A stretch of DNA of 64,000 nt from Bradyrhizobium sp. LTSP885 (GTDB lineage: Bacteria > Pseudomonadota > Alphaproteobacteria > Rhizobiales > Xanthobacteraceae). The DNA is taken from positions 209,844 to 273,843 of the forward strand of contig NZ_JYMT01000002.1 of the NCBI RefSeq assembly GCF_000938305.1. The letters are read 5' to 3'. Position 1 is the first letter of the stretch, and each line of letters begins with the position of its first letter. The translations under genes were made by a program, and so were the position numbers. This document shows, piece after piece, positions 53,253 to 61,635 of the stretch. The notes under the pieces were generated by a model. That model had not been told where the DNA came from. It saw only the letters and a program-made list of their open reading frames with translations, and made no database searches.

Positions 53253-54167
53253 GTGTCGCCGAAGCCCGGCGTCCGGCTGTTTCCGGATCCGATCAAGGGC
53301 ACGCTCGTGGATCGCCCAGCCAAATCCAGTGCCGTTGCCGCCGACCTCGACAAGAAGCTCGAGGGTTTCGTGCCCGATCATCTGGCCTTCAACCCGCACG
53401 CGCCCGCGCTCGAGGAGCGGTTTCAGAGGAAGGCGTTCTTCGATCCCGCGGCGCCGCTGAAGAGGGGGCAATTCATGGCGACGACGATCTTTCCGCCGGA
53501 TCAGCGCCGGGTGTTCTCCGACACCTCGTTTCCCTGGTGCACGGTGGGGCGGGTCGATGTCACCGGCGGCACCGGAAGCGGCGCCCTGGTCGGTCCGCGC
53601 CATCTGTTGTGCGCCTCGCACATGATGACCTGGAACGCGGACAACACCGTCAATCAGGTGACGTTCACGCCATCCTATTTCGACGGCAACGCGCCGTTCG
53701 GTAACTCCGGCATCATCCACTGGTACGCCTTCCGCAAGGTGGTGGGTCCGATCCTGAGCGGCGACGACTGCCAGCAGGATTATGTGGTGCTCGTGCTCAA
53801 CAACCGTCTCGGCGACACCTGCGGCTGGATGGGAACGCGCGGCTACTCCGATTCATGGAATGGACAGTCGGCCTGGAGCCACATCGGCTACCCCGGCGAT
53901 CTCACCGGCGCCGCGCGTCCGACCTTCCAGGGTAGCATCGCGATCAACAGCACGGCCGGCAGCGACGACCCGACCGACGAGAGCCTGCTGCAACAGGCCG
54001 ACGTCTGGCCCGGGCAATCCGGCGGTCCGTTCTTTGGCTGGTGGTCCGGCGAACCCTGGCCGCGCGTGACCGGCGTGCAAAGCGCCCAGAACTCGTCGAC
54101 CAACCTGGCCGGCGGCGGCAACGACATTCCGATCCTGGTGAACCAGGCACGGAACGATTTCCCATAG
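53253..54167 (+). CDS. Trypsin-like serine protease (V8/Glu-endopeptidase type)
   Basis: A frame of 304 codons from a GTG at 53253. The chymotrypsin-fold triad is recognisable: His in LLCASHMMTWN, Asp in QQDYVVLVLNN, Ser in PGQSGGPFFGWW (GQSGG instead of GDSGG). A proregion of about 90 residues precedes the domain; no signal peptide is seen. The frame continues upstream to 53154 except for a TAG at 53229. Whether protein is made depends on restart at 53253 or later (ATG 53475) or on amber read-through. Otherwise it is a young pseudogene. Confidence 0.7.
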   Translation: MSPKPGVRLFPDPIKGTLVDRPAKSSAVAADLDKKLEGFVPDHLAFNPHAPALEERFQRKAFFDPAAPLKRGQFMATTIFPPDQRRVFSDTSFPWCTVGRVDVTGGTGSGALVGPRHLLCASHMMTWNADNTVNQVTFTPSYFDGNAPFGNSGIIHWYAFRKVVGPILSGDDCQQDYVVLVLNNRLGDTCGWMGTRGYSDSWNGQSAWSHIGYPGDLTGAARPTFQGSIAINSTAGSDDPTDESLLQQADVWPGQSGGPFFGWWSGEPWPRVTGVQSAQNSSTNLAGGGNDIPILVNQARNDFP

Positions 54168-54252
54168 GCGTGAGCGGCTGAATTAGCCGGTCTCGCCGTC
54201 GTGAGTTTCGTTTCGCTCGCCCCATCGTAAGTGAGGTGAGCACGCTCATCAG

Positions 54253-54280
54253 GCTCCCTCTCCCGCAAGGGGAGAGGGAA
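54253..54280. repeat. Short hairpin repeat
   Basis: GCTCCCTCTCCC-GCAA-GGGGAGAGGGA: the arms CCCTCTCCC and GGGAGAGGG pair across GCAAG. Widely repeated form in alphaproteobacterial genomes. It lies about 85 bases after the protease stop and may serve as its 3' end. Confidence 0.6.
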
Positions 54281-54363
54281 CCCTTCCCGCCGGTGGCCCC
54301 CTAATTCGCCCTACATCTGAGTTGCCCGACGGCGCAAGCGTCTCGCGCAAAAATATTTCGCTT

Positions 54364-54745
54364 TATCAGAAGAGAAACTCAGTGTATGAATCAGCCCGTC
54401 CTACCCGATTGAGGGGCGAGCGCACGTCACGAACGCGCGGTGGGATGCGGTGGACGCCGGGCGTGTGACTGACGAGCACGCGTAAGGCGGACGGTGAAAT
54501 CGTGTGGTCCCGACGCCCCAGTGGCAGGCAAAAGTTCGCAAGGCGCATACGCGTCTCGCGGATGACGGTGACAAACAAGCCCGGTCTTCGCCGGGGAGAG
54601 CACGTATAAGCCGTAACCCATCGCGCAGGGAAAGCCGGAGTGCCTCCGCTGGACCTGTATGCTCGTGTGCGTTTCTTTCTCTCACTTTGCACACGAGACC
54701 GCGGGTGCGGCGTGCACCCGGCTTTCCCTGCGCCTCTATTCGATG
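54364..54745. repeat. Dispersed Bradyrhizobium-type repeat with multi-stem fold
   Basis: This stretch contains phrases I recognise as recurring in Bradyrhizobium genomes: CAGCCCGTCCTACCCGA, GGTGGGATGCGGTGGACG, GGGGAGAGCACGTATAAGCC, GCGCAGGGAAAGCCGG, then a hairpin with TTGCACACGAGACCGCGGG and CCGGCTTTCCCTGCGC. All open frames over it, on both strands, appear spurious. Its 3' part has a 16-pair stem (54623-54638 with 54718-54733) enclosing hairpins. The recognition is from memory. Confidence 0.7.
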
Positions 54746-54829
54746 AGAGGGCGAAACGAAATGCAAAGCTCGGACAAATCATGTCGCGAGAATGCGGAGC
54801 TGCGTCCCCATCCACAGATGTCATCGCCC

Positions 54830-54867
54830 GGCCTGTGCGCAATTGCGCACATGGACCGGGCGATGAC
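54830..54867. repeat. Inverted copy of the 1471-1521 repeat part
   Basis: GTCATCGCCCGG and CCGGGCGATGAC flank a TGTGCGCAATTGCGCACA centre. It is the reverse complement of the right half of the repeat at 1404-1521, apart from the swapped short CAT/GGC context. It ends 168 bases before dctP. Confidence 0.75.
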
Positions 54868-55035
54868 ACCGAAGATGTGGCCTGCAAGTGATCACCGCAC
54901 GCTTTTTGCAGTGCAGCAATCACGCAAACGGACCCTGCTAAAGGGGCAATGGCGTTCGCAGCCGCTTCTCTGTATTGGTGCGACCGGATGTCTCGGGGCC
55001 GGTGGTTCGTGCTCCGCAATTACGCGGGAGGAAAC

Positions 55036-56040
55036 ATGCGTAAGTTGATTTTGGCCGCGGCGTCGATCGCGGCGCTGACCTTTGTGGGGCCGGCGTCGGC
55101 GCAATCGCCGATCGTCCTCAAATTCAGCCACGTTGTGGCCGCGGACACCCCGAAGGGCAAGGCGGCCGACAAGTTCAAGGAGCTCGCCGAGAAGTACACC
55201 GCCGGCAAGGTGAAGGTCGAGATCTACCCGAACTCGACGCTCTACAAGGACAAGGAAGAGCTCGAGGCGCTGCAACTCGGCGCGGTGCAGATGCTGGCGC
55301 CGTCGAACTCGAAGTTCGGCCCGATCGGCATCAGGGAATTCGAGGTCTTCGATCTGCCCTACATCCTCCCCGACCTCAAGGCGCTGCGCAAGGTGACCGA
55401 CGGCCCGCTCGGCGCCAAGCTGCTCAAGCTGCTGGATTCGAAGGGCATGACGGGCCTCGCCTATTGGGACAACGGCTTCAAGCAGATGAGCGCGAACAAG
55501 AAGCTTCTCGCGCCCTCTGACTACAAGGGCCTCAAATTCCGCATCCAGTCGTCGAAGGTGCTGGAAGCACAGTTCCGCGCGCTCGGCTCGATCCCGCAGG
55601 TGATGGCGTTCTCGGACGTCTACCAGGCGCTGCAGACCGGCGTCGTGGACGGCCAGGAGAACACCTGGTCGAACATCTACACCCAGAAAATGAATGAGGT
55701 GCAGAAATACGCCACCGTGACCAATCACGGCTATATCGGCTACGTCGTGATCGTGAACAAGAAGTTCTGGGACGGTCTGCCGGCCGACATCCGCGACGAA
55801 CTGACCAAGGCGATGAAGGAAGCGACCGAGTTCGGCAACGGCCAGTCGGCCAAGGACAACGAGGACGCGCTGGCCGCGATCCAGAAGGCCGGCAAGACCG
55901 AGATCGTCACGCTGACGCCTGAGCAGGACGAGGCGATGCGCAAGGCGATGATGCCGGTCTACAAGGACGTCGCCGCGCGCGTCGGCCAGCCCCTGATTGA
56001 CGACTTCCTGAAAGAGACCGGCCGCGGCCCGATGAACTAA
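55036..56040 (+). CDS. dctP: TRAP transporter substrate-binding protein DctP
   Basis: A 334-residue periplasmic protein: signal peptide ending GPASAQ, then IVLKFSHVVAADTPKGKAADKF, the DctP carboxylate-binding Arg in LKFRIQSSKVLEAQFRALG and the family stretch YQALQTGVVDGQENTWSNIYTQK. It binds C4-dicarboxylates or other organic acids. GGGAGGAAAC precedes the ATG at 55036. It is the first gene of a three-gene TRAP operon (dctQ and dctM follow). Confidence 0.94.
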   Translation: MRKLILAAASIAALTFVGPASAQSPIVLKFSHVVAADTPKGKAADKFKELAEKYTAGKVKVEIYPNSTLYKDKEELEALQLGAVQMLAPSNSKFGPIGIREFEVFDLPYILPDLKALRKVTDGPLGAKLLKLLDSKGMTGLAYWDNGFKQMSANKKLLAPSDYKGLKFRIQSSKVLEAQFRALGSIPQVMAFSDVYQALQTGVVDGQENTWSNIYTQKMNEVQKYATVTNHGYIGYVVIVNKKFWDGLPADIRDELTKAMKEATEFGNGQSAKDNEDALAAIQKAGKTEIVTLTPEQDEAMRKAMMPVYKDVAARVGQPLIDDFLKETGRGPMN

Positions 56041-56139
56041 GCGGACCTGAACCGCAAATGAGCGAACGCCGCGGCCGCGTGAGGCCGCGGGCAGGGGGGC
56101 GTGACCGGATCGCGTATCCGGCCGCGACGGGGGAGATCG

Positions 56140-56712
56140 ATGCTGCTGAAAATTCTCGACAGGCTTGAGGAAATCATCATCGCGAGCCTGATGGGTGCGG
56201 CGACGCTGCTGACCTTCATCACCGTCGTGCACCGCTTCCTGGTCGATGTTCCCGTCCTCTATCCGTATCTGTTCGGCATCAACCTCGCATGGTCGCAGGA
56301 ACTCTGCATCTACATGTTCATCTGGATGGCGAAGTTCGGCGCCGCCTATGGCGTGCGCACCGGCATCCATGTCGGCGTCGACGTGCTGATCAACCGCCTC
56401 AACGATCGCTGGCGCAAGATCGTCGTCATGTTCGGCCTGCTCGGCGGCGCGCTGTTTACTGCGATCGTCGGCACCATGGGCGCCAAGTTCGTCTTCGAGC
56501 TGATGCACACCACCCAGGTCTCGCCCGACCTCGAAATTCCAAGCTGGATCGTCTACGGCTGCATTCCGCTCGGCTCCTATCTGATGTGCTTCCGTTTCCT
56601 GCAGGTGTGCTGGAACTACTGGTGGACGAACGAGCTGCCGCATCATGACGCCTCCCATGTTGACGGCGTCGAGACCAGCAAGACTGCGCCGATCGCGCTT
56701 GGAGAAGCGTGA
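56140..56712 (+). CDS. dctQ: TRAP transporter small permease DctQ
   Basis: A 190-residue membrane protein with four hydrophobic segments; the family motifs RFLVDVP, AWSQELCIYMFIWMAKFGAAYGVRTGIHVGVDVL (landmarks WSQELC and GIHVGVD) are present. It stabilises DctM. The ATG at 56140 has GGGGGAGA just upstream; the GTG at 56101 is an alternative. The stop overlaps the dctM start (TGATG). Confidence 0.93.
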   Translation: MLLKILDRLEEIIIASLMGAATLLTFITVVHRFLVDVPVLYPYLFGINLAWSQELCIYMFIWMAKFGAAYGVRTGIHVGVDVLINRLNDRWRKIVVMFGLLGGALFTAIVGTMGAKFVFELMHTTQVSPDLEIPSWIVYGCIPLGSYLMCFRFLQVCWNYWWTNELPHHDASHVDGVETSKTAPIALGEA

Positions 56713-57998
56713 TGAGCGCCGCCCTTATTTTCGGACTGCTGTTTGCCCTGATGCTGACGGGCATGCCGATCTCGATTTCGCTTGGCCTGTCGGTGCTCAC
56801 CTTCCTGTTCACCATGACGGAGGTGCCGATCGAGAGCGTCGGCCTGAAATTGTTCTCAGGCCTGGACAATTTCGGCATCATGGCGATTCCGTTCTTCATC
56901 CTGGCCGGCACCTTCCTGACCCGCGGCGGTGTCGCGCGGCGGATGATCGATTTCACAACCTCGCTGGTGGGCCATCTGCCTGGCGGCCTCGGGCTTGCCG
57001 GCGTTGCGGCCTGCGCGATGTTCGCGGCGATCTCCGGCTCGAGCGTGGCCACTGTGGTCGCGATCGGCTCGATCATGATGCCGGCGATGGTCGAGCACGG
57101 CTATCCGAAGCGCTTCGGCGTCGGCGTGATCTCGACCTCGGGCGCGCTCGGCATCCTGGTGCCGCCCTCGATCATCCTGGTGCTCTACGGCGTCTCCACC
57201 AACACCTCGATCGGCGCGCTGTTCATGGCCGGCATCGTGCCCGGCGTGCTGCTGGCGCTGATGCTGGCCGCGGTGACCTTCTTCGTCGCGCAGCGCAACG
57301 GCTATCCGAAGATGAAGCGGGCGACGATCGGCCAGCAGTTCACGGCGTTCCGCGAGAGCATCTGGGGACTGTCGCTGATCGTGATCGTGCTCGGCGGCAT
57401 CTATGGCGGCATCTTCACGCCGACCGAAGCGGCCGCGGTCGCCGCGACCTATGCCTTCTTCATCACCGTGTTCGTCTACAAGGAGCTCAAGCTCTCCGAG
57501 GTGCCGCGGGTGCTGCTGCAGGCAGCGTCCATGAGTTCGATGCTGCTCTACATCATTACCAACGCGGTGCTGTTCTCGTTCCTGATGACGCATGAACAGA
57601 TTCCGCAGGAGATGGCGGCTTGGATCGTCGACAAGAACTTCTCGGTGTGGATGTTCCTGCTGGTGGTCAACGTTATCCTGCTGCTCGCCGGCAACGTGAT
57701 GGATCCGTCCTCGATCCTGCTGATCATGGCGCCGATCCTGTTTCCGCTAGCGACCAAGCTTGGCGTTCATCCGGTGCATCTTGGCATCCTGATGATCGTC
57801 AACACCGAGGTCGGGTTGTGCCATCCGCCGGTCGGGCTCAATCTCTACATCGCGAGCAGTATCGCCAAGATGGGCATCAGCGAGATCACGATCGCGGTGC
57901 TGCCGTGGCTGTGTGCGATGCTGGTGTTCCTCGGCCTGATCACCTACGTGCCGGAAATCTCGCTGTGGCTGCCGCGATTGTTGGGAATGATTCAGTGA
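56712..57998 (+). CDS. dctM: TRAP transporter large permease DctM
   Basis: A 428-residue ion-coupled permease with about twelve membrane segments. Family landmarks are ISISLGLSVL, ILAGTFLTRGGVARRMIDF, AAISGSSVATVVAIG (sodium-coupled transport region), LGILVPPSIILVLYG, IFTPTEAAAVAATYAF and CHPPVGLNLYIASSIA near the end. It is translationally coupled to dctQ and completes the TRAP system. Confidence 0.95.
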   Translation: MSAALIFGLLFALMLTGMPISISLGLSVLTFLFTMTEVPIESVGLKLFSGLDNFGIMAIPFFILAGTFLTRGGVARRMIDFTTSLVGHLPGGLGLAGVAACAMFAAISGSSVATVVAIGSIMMPAMVEHGYPKRFGVGVISTSGALGILVPPSIILVLYGVSTNTSIGALFMAGIVPGVLLALMLAAVTFFVAQRNGYPKMKRATIGQQFTAFRESIWGLSLIVIVLGGIYGGIFTPTEAAAVAATYAFFITVFVYKELKLSEVPRVLLQAASMSSMLLYIITNAVLFSFLMTHEQIPQEMAAWIVDKNFSVWMFLLVVNVILLLAGNVMDPSSILLIMAPILFPLATKLGVHPVHLGILMIVNTEVGLCHPPVGLNLYIASSIAKMGISEITIAVLPWLCAMLVFLGLITYVPEISLWLPRLLGMIQ

Positions 57999-58128
57999 GT
58001 TCCGGAACATTTCTGACGGGCAACGAAGCGGGATTACATCTTTGTAAGAGAGGTCTCTCTGTCCAATCCGTAAGTTGAAGCCGCGGGGCGGCGGCCTCAT
58101 CTTCAAGCAACCTTCAAAGGAGGTTCGT

Positions 58129-58704
58129 ATGAAGAAAGTTCTACTCGCCGGTGTTGCGGCGCTCGCCATCGCCGGTTCGACCGCGGTCTATGCCCAGCAT
58201 CGTCAGTGGTCGCATGATCACGTCCGGATGAACCCGGAGGACAGGGCCGCCTTCCTCGACGCGCGGATCGCCGCCGTCCACGCCGGGCTGAAGCTGACGG
58301 CGGATCAGGAGAAGCTGTGGCCGCCGATCGAAGCCGCGGTGCGCGACTTTGCCAAGATGCGCCTCGACCGCGCCAATGCGCGGATGGCCGCAGAGAAGAC
58401 CGATGCGGACAAGCCGCAGAAGGCGGATGATCCGGTCGCGCACTTGCGCGAGCGTGCCGACAACATGGGCGCGACCGCGGCCGCGCTGAAGAAGATCGCC
58501 GACGCCGCCGATCCGCTCTACAAGACGCTCGACGACAACCAGAAGCGGCGGCTGACCATGCTGACCCATATGGAGCACCGTTTCGGTGGGGAAGGCTGGC
58601 GGCACCACCGCGGCGAGCGCGACGGGGACCGCGACGGCGGCCGTGGACGCGATCGTTTCGACCACGATCGCGGGCCGGATCAGGAGCGCTCGGGCCGGCT
58701 CTGA
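58129..58704 (+). CDS. LTXXQ-motif (Spy/CpxP-like) periplasmic protein
   Basis: A 191-residue protein with a signal peptide ending GSTAVYAQ, a helical Spy/CpxP-type body carrying LKLTADQEKLWPP (first LTxxQ motif) and TLDDNQKRRLTML (second, diverged), and an Arg/Asp/Gly-rich C-terminal tail of about 40 residues (HHRGERDGDRDGGRGRDRF). Relatives are periplasmic chaperones or envelope-stress factors. AAAGGAGGTTCGT precedes the ATG at 58129. A terminator follows. Confidence 0.9.
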   Translation: MKKVLLAGVAALAIAGSTAVYAQHRQWSHDHVRMNPEDRAAFLDARIAAVHAGLKLTADQEKLWPPIEAAVRDFAKMRLDRANARMAAEKTDADKPQKADDPVAHLRERADNMGATAAALKKIADAADPLYKTLDDNQKRRLTMLTHMEHRFGGEGWRHHRGERDGDRDGGRGRDRFDHDRGPDQERSGRL

Positions 58705-58736
58705 GAGCCGGTTATAGTGCCCTCGGTAAGCCTCGG

Positions 58737-58763
58737 AAAAGCCGCCGGAATCCGGCGGCTTTT
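58737..58763 (+). terminator. Rho-independent terminator
   Basis: AAAAGCCGCCGG and CCGGCGGCTTTT form a perfect 12-pair stem with an AAT loop, followed by TGATTTCT. It lies 33 bases after the LTXXQ gene stop. Confidence 0.88.
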
Positions 58764-58877
58764 GATTTCTCGGGGAGGCAGGCGAAAGACGGGAAAACTT
58801 GGCTTGGTTTGCTGGACATCCCGGGATCGCTTTGCTAAACGACGCCCTCTCGCGAGGGTGACTTCCGGACAAGTTCC

Positions 58878-58953
<76 letters not shown>

Positions 58954-58967
58954 CCCTCAAGAGGATG

Positions 58968-58985
58968 GCCCGCATGGGCTTTTTT
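58968..58985 (+). terminator. Small terminator after tRNA-Lys
   Basis: GCCC-GCAT-GGGC followed by six T bases, 15 bases after the tRNA end. The stem is short but the T run is good. Confidence 0.55.
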
Positions 58986-59317
58986 AATTTACTCGGCAGA
59001 ACAAAACCGGTCTCGTGCGACGTTTTTTGTGGTCGTACGTCGCACGCCGTGCGACGAGTTCATGTTTCCTCAGAGTTCTTAGCCGGATCCGATGCGCAGC
59101 GATCGTCATGTGACCAGGATAGGATTTAGGGACACTATCCACGTCAGAATTGCGGGGAGCGCAACGCGGTGGCGCTCGGTCTGATGGGGCTGTGAGGATT
59201 GCAGTCGAAGGGCGCAGGCCGCAATTGGCCGCGTTGCGCGCCAAATCGGCTAGGCCGGGCACCCCATGCCGGCAGACCTACAGAGCACCGGAGAAACGAG
59301 ATTCAACCGGTCTGTGA
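58986..59317. other. Gene-free stretch between tRNA-Lys and integrase; candidate attachment-site arm region
   Basis: About 330 bases without a credible gene. The 8-mer GTGCGACG occurs at 59015-59022 and 59049-59056 and as its reverse complement at 59038-59045. The three copies directly beside the tRNA could be recombinase arm sites. Confidence 0.45.
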
Positions 59318-60844
59318 TCAGCCCTTCATCCCTTCCTTGCGCACCTGCAACTGGAGCCGGTCAATGCCGGAATCGGCGCGGTCCACATTGCGGGCGCGGT
59401 AGTGCTTCACGATGGTCTGCGCACTTCGGTACGAGTGCCCGGTGATGTCGCAGATCGTTAACAGGTCGCAGCCGGCCCGATCGAGCAGCATGACGCAGGT
59501 GTCGCGTAGGTCTTGGTCGTGCTTCTGGTCTAATTCGCCGGCGCCGTTGACGAACATCAGCGCCGGACATGGCTTCAAGCGCCATGCCCTCTCACCGTCA
59601 CTGCTGTCACGCGCCGCCTGCGCATGCAGCCAATCCGCCAACACACGCTTGCGCTGATCAACCGCGCGGGCACGCTGCGCCTTGTTCTCTTCATCAAGCG
59701 GGAAGGCCGCGAATAGCCTGTCCACGTTTCTGATCAGATCGGTGCTCAGCCGCTCTGCGCGGACGATGGCCTGGCGAACGGCATCGCGCGCGAGAAAGCC
59801 GAACACGGCGACGGCGCGCGCGATCGAGACCCAATGGCGATAGGTGCTCTCATCATAAGGCTCACCATTGTCCTCGTTGACGACGAGTTCGGGCGGCAGC
59901 CTCTCAAGCTGAAGGCGCAACTTGAGCCCCTTAACTCGCGCGCGCGAGGCGTTTAGCCGTGCGCTGAGTTGTGGTGCCTCCTTGATGTCGACGAGTTCGC
60001 CAGTCTTGCTCTGTCGGAAAGCGTGCCGCCCCTCGACGCCACTCTCATTACGCATAATCAGACGATCGGTCTGGCGTTGCCCGGTGAACAGCGCGAGATA
60101 GAAGCTGTCGCCGATCGACGCCCGCTCGATCGCGTCAGCGGCGGCGACCCAGGCGGCAAATTCGGGCATTGCGACCAGGACGATGCGGCCGTCTGGATGA
60201 TCGAACTCCATGCCTTCTCGCGGGTTTGGTCCGAGGCGCCACAGAATGCTTTCCTGCCCCCACGTAAACGCGGCGGAGAGCGTCGCGATCATCGCCAGCG
60301 CCATATGATGGCCGCGTGCCGATTTGGCGTAGTTATAGAACGCTCTGAACTCTGGCTTCCCGATCGTCGATGGCGTGGCAGTTGCGATCGCCTCGAGTTC
60401 GCGCGCGGGCTCGGCCACGCCGAGCAGTTTGGCGGCCCGGATTTCGGCACGCATTTTCGCGGCGGCCTCGCGCGTCTGCGGCCGGTAAAGGATAGCAGAG
60501 ATGCACTTGCGATACGAGGATTGCGAGGCGGCCGACAGCACCCTGAACTCGGCCGAATTGCTCCAGTCGTCCAGAAGATCGTCGATCGTGGTACGCTTCC
60601 GAACCGTGATCTTTGTCGGCAATTTGCCAGCGCGGCGCGCAGCCTCAATTTCGGACTTTCGTTTATCGGAAAAGTCCGAGGCCTCCTGAAGATTGAACCA
60701 GGCGCCGACCGCGCGGCCTTTTTCATCGTAGGGCGGATGGCGCAAGTCGCCATCGACAAAGCCGAGTACTCGCGCATAAGCGCCATGCGATGAGCGCGGA
60801 CGGCCGTCACGCCACTTCACGTAAGGAAACTTTGGATCGGCCAT
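59318..60844 (-). CDS. Tyrosine recombinase/integrase
   Basis: A 508-residue integrase, larger than most. The N-terminal SAM-like/core-binding part contains RKRTTIDDLLDDWSNSAEFR, and the C-terminal catalytic domain has FTGQRQTDRL (Arg I), DQDLRDTCVMLLDRAG (the HxxR box, where the His position reads Gln) and ITGHSYRSAQTIVKHY (GH and the nucleophile Tyr). The ATG at 60844 removes a short nonconserved N-terminus. Position next to tRNA-Lys, transcribed toward it, fits an island integrase. Confidence 0.85.
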   Translation of the reverse strand: MADPKFPYVKWRDGRPRSSHGAYARVLGFVDGDLRHPPYDEKGRAVGAWFNLQEASDFSDKRKSEIEAARRAGKLPTKITVRKRTTIDDLLDDWSNSAEFRVLSAASQSSYRKCISAILYRPQTREAAAKMRAEIRAAKLLGVAEPARELEAIATATPSTIGKPEFRAFYNYAKSARGHHMALAMIATLSAAFTWGQESILWRLGPNPREGMEFDHPDGRIVLVAMPEFAAWVAAADAIERASIGDSFYLALFTGQRQTDRLIMRNESGVEGRHAFRQSKTGELVDIKEAPQLSARLNASRARVKGLKLRLQLERLPPELVVNEDNGEPYDESTYRHWVSIARAVAVFGFLARDAVRQAIVRAERLSTDLIRNVDRLFAAFPLDEENKAQRARAVDQRKRVLADWLHAQAARDSSDGERAWRLKPCPALMFVNGAGELDQKHDQDLRDTCVMLLDRAGCDLLTICDITGHSYRSAQTIVKHYRARNVDRADSGIDRLQLQVRKEGMKG

Positions 60845-60902
60845 AGATAGCCTCGGTGCCAAGCAAGATGTGGCAACCATTGGAATCTAGCCCCACAAAA
60901 TG

Positions 60903-61223
60903 TCAAGCGCCGTAGCGTCCATAGGCAGCTCGCAGCCGCTCGCGATGTTCTTCATCGCTTGCTGCCGGCGGTCGCGCGAATGTATCATTAGCGACTGTCT
61001 TCGGACGCATTGGATGATGCCGAGTCAGCCAGGCATCGAAACCGGTACGTTCCCATCTGAGGGGGCCACGTTTGCTGATTGGCGCTGGCAATCCGTCGCG
61101 CTCGTGTCGGATTTCGCGCGTGCGATAGAACGTATCTAGCGAGACGCCTATCGCCGTCGCAACCTCGGTCGAGGAATACGGAGGCAACACGCTCTGTGAA
61201 GTATTCGGCTGGCGCAAATACAT
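60903..61223 (-). CDS. AlpA/MerR-like helix-turn-helix regulator (excisionase-like)
   Basis: A 106-residue protein with an AlpA-type winged HTH: PPYSSTEVATAIGVSLDTFYRTREI, then LPAPISKRGPLRWERTGFDAWL, the usual order of the AlpA/Xis-like family. It may regulate integrase or bind excision sites. The ATG at 61223 is chosen because upstream residues are arginine-rich and not conserved in such proteins. It lies 58 bases upstream of the integrase gene on the same strand, so the pair may form an integrase/directionality-factor module. Confidence 0.75.
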   Translation of the reverse strand: MYLRQPNTSQSVLPPYSSTEVATAIGVSLDTFYRTREIRHERDGLPAPISKRGPLRWERTGFDAWLTRHHPMRPKTVANDTFARPPAASDEEHRERLRAAYGRYGA

Positions 61224-61521
61224 AAGTCTGCGATGCCTCGTCACTCTTCGCATCTTTGACCGAAGACGATGCAACATGAGAGCAAAGAAAACGAACGCGA
61301 AAGCGCCCCGCATCGAGCGTAGGGAATTCGGCTTCTTTGGAGTGCAAATAGGATGCAGGCGGCGCTACAACTTCGCGCATTCATTCGCCGCGTTAACGGA
61401 CTCACGGGATCGAGTAGTAACTGGTGCGGTGATCCCAACTTGCGCTTGACAGAGCTGGGATTTCACTAGCCGGCTAGCGAGCTCGATCCTGGAACCGCAC
61501 CGTTATGAGCGGCGGGATAAT
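61224..61521. other. Island segment without recognised gene
   Basis: 298 bases between the AlpA-like gene and IS21. It holds TTGACA (61446-61451) and a CTAGCCGGCTAG dyad near 61470. No frame with domain or ribosome site was found. It probably contains the promoter of the AlpA-like gene and the interrupted flank of the IS insertion. Confidence 0.4.
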
Positions 61522-61585
61522 TGTCATTCGGCCTGCAATATTGACCCCCTAAGCCGGGGGATCGGCGTCCAAAATTGACCCCCTA
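61522..61585. repeat. Left terminal repeats of the IS21 element
   Basis: TGTCATTCGGC opens the element. TATTGACCCCC (61549-61559) and AATTGACCCCC (61573-61583), separated by AAGCCGGGGGATCGGCG, form the repeated inner terminal motif. The right end shows the corresponding ATCGGCGTCCAATTTTGACCCC on the opposite strand. Confidence 0.8.
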
Positions 61586-61635
61586 CAGGTTGGTCTGTTG
61601 CGCTGCCTGCTTTGTAATGAAGCAGGTGGTCGGGG

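Noticed and set aside
54366..55019. Overlapping frames in the repeat region downstream of the protease
   Set aside because: They fall in a dispersed structured repeat and have no ribosome site or domain; such frames are commonly misannotated in Bradyrhizobium.
54892..56658. 588-codon minus-strand frame over the TRAP genes
   Set aside because: Shadow of dctP/dctQ, whose signal peptide, motifs and ribosome sites are clear.
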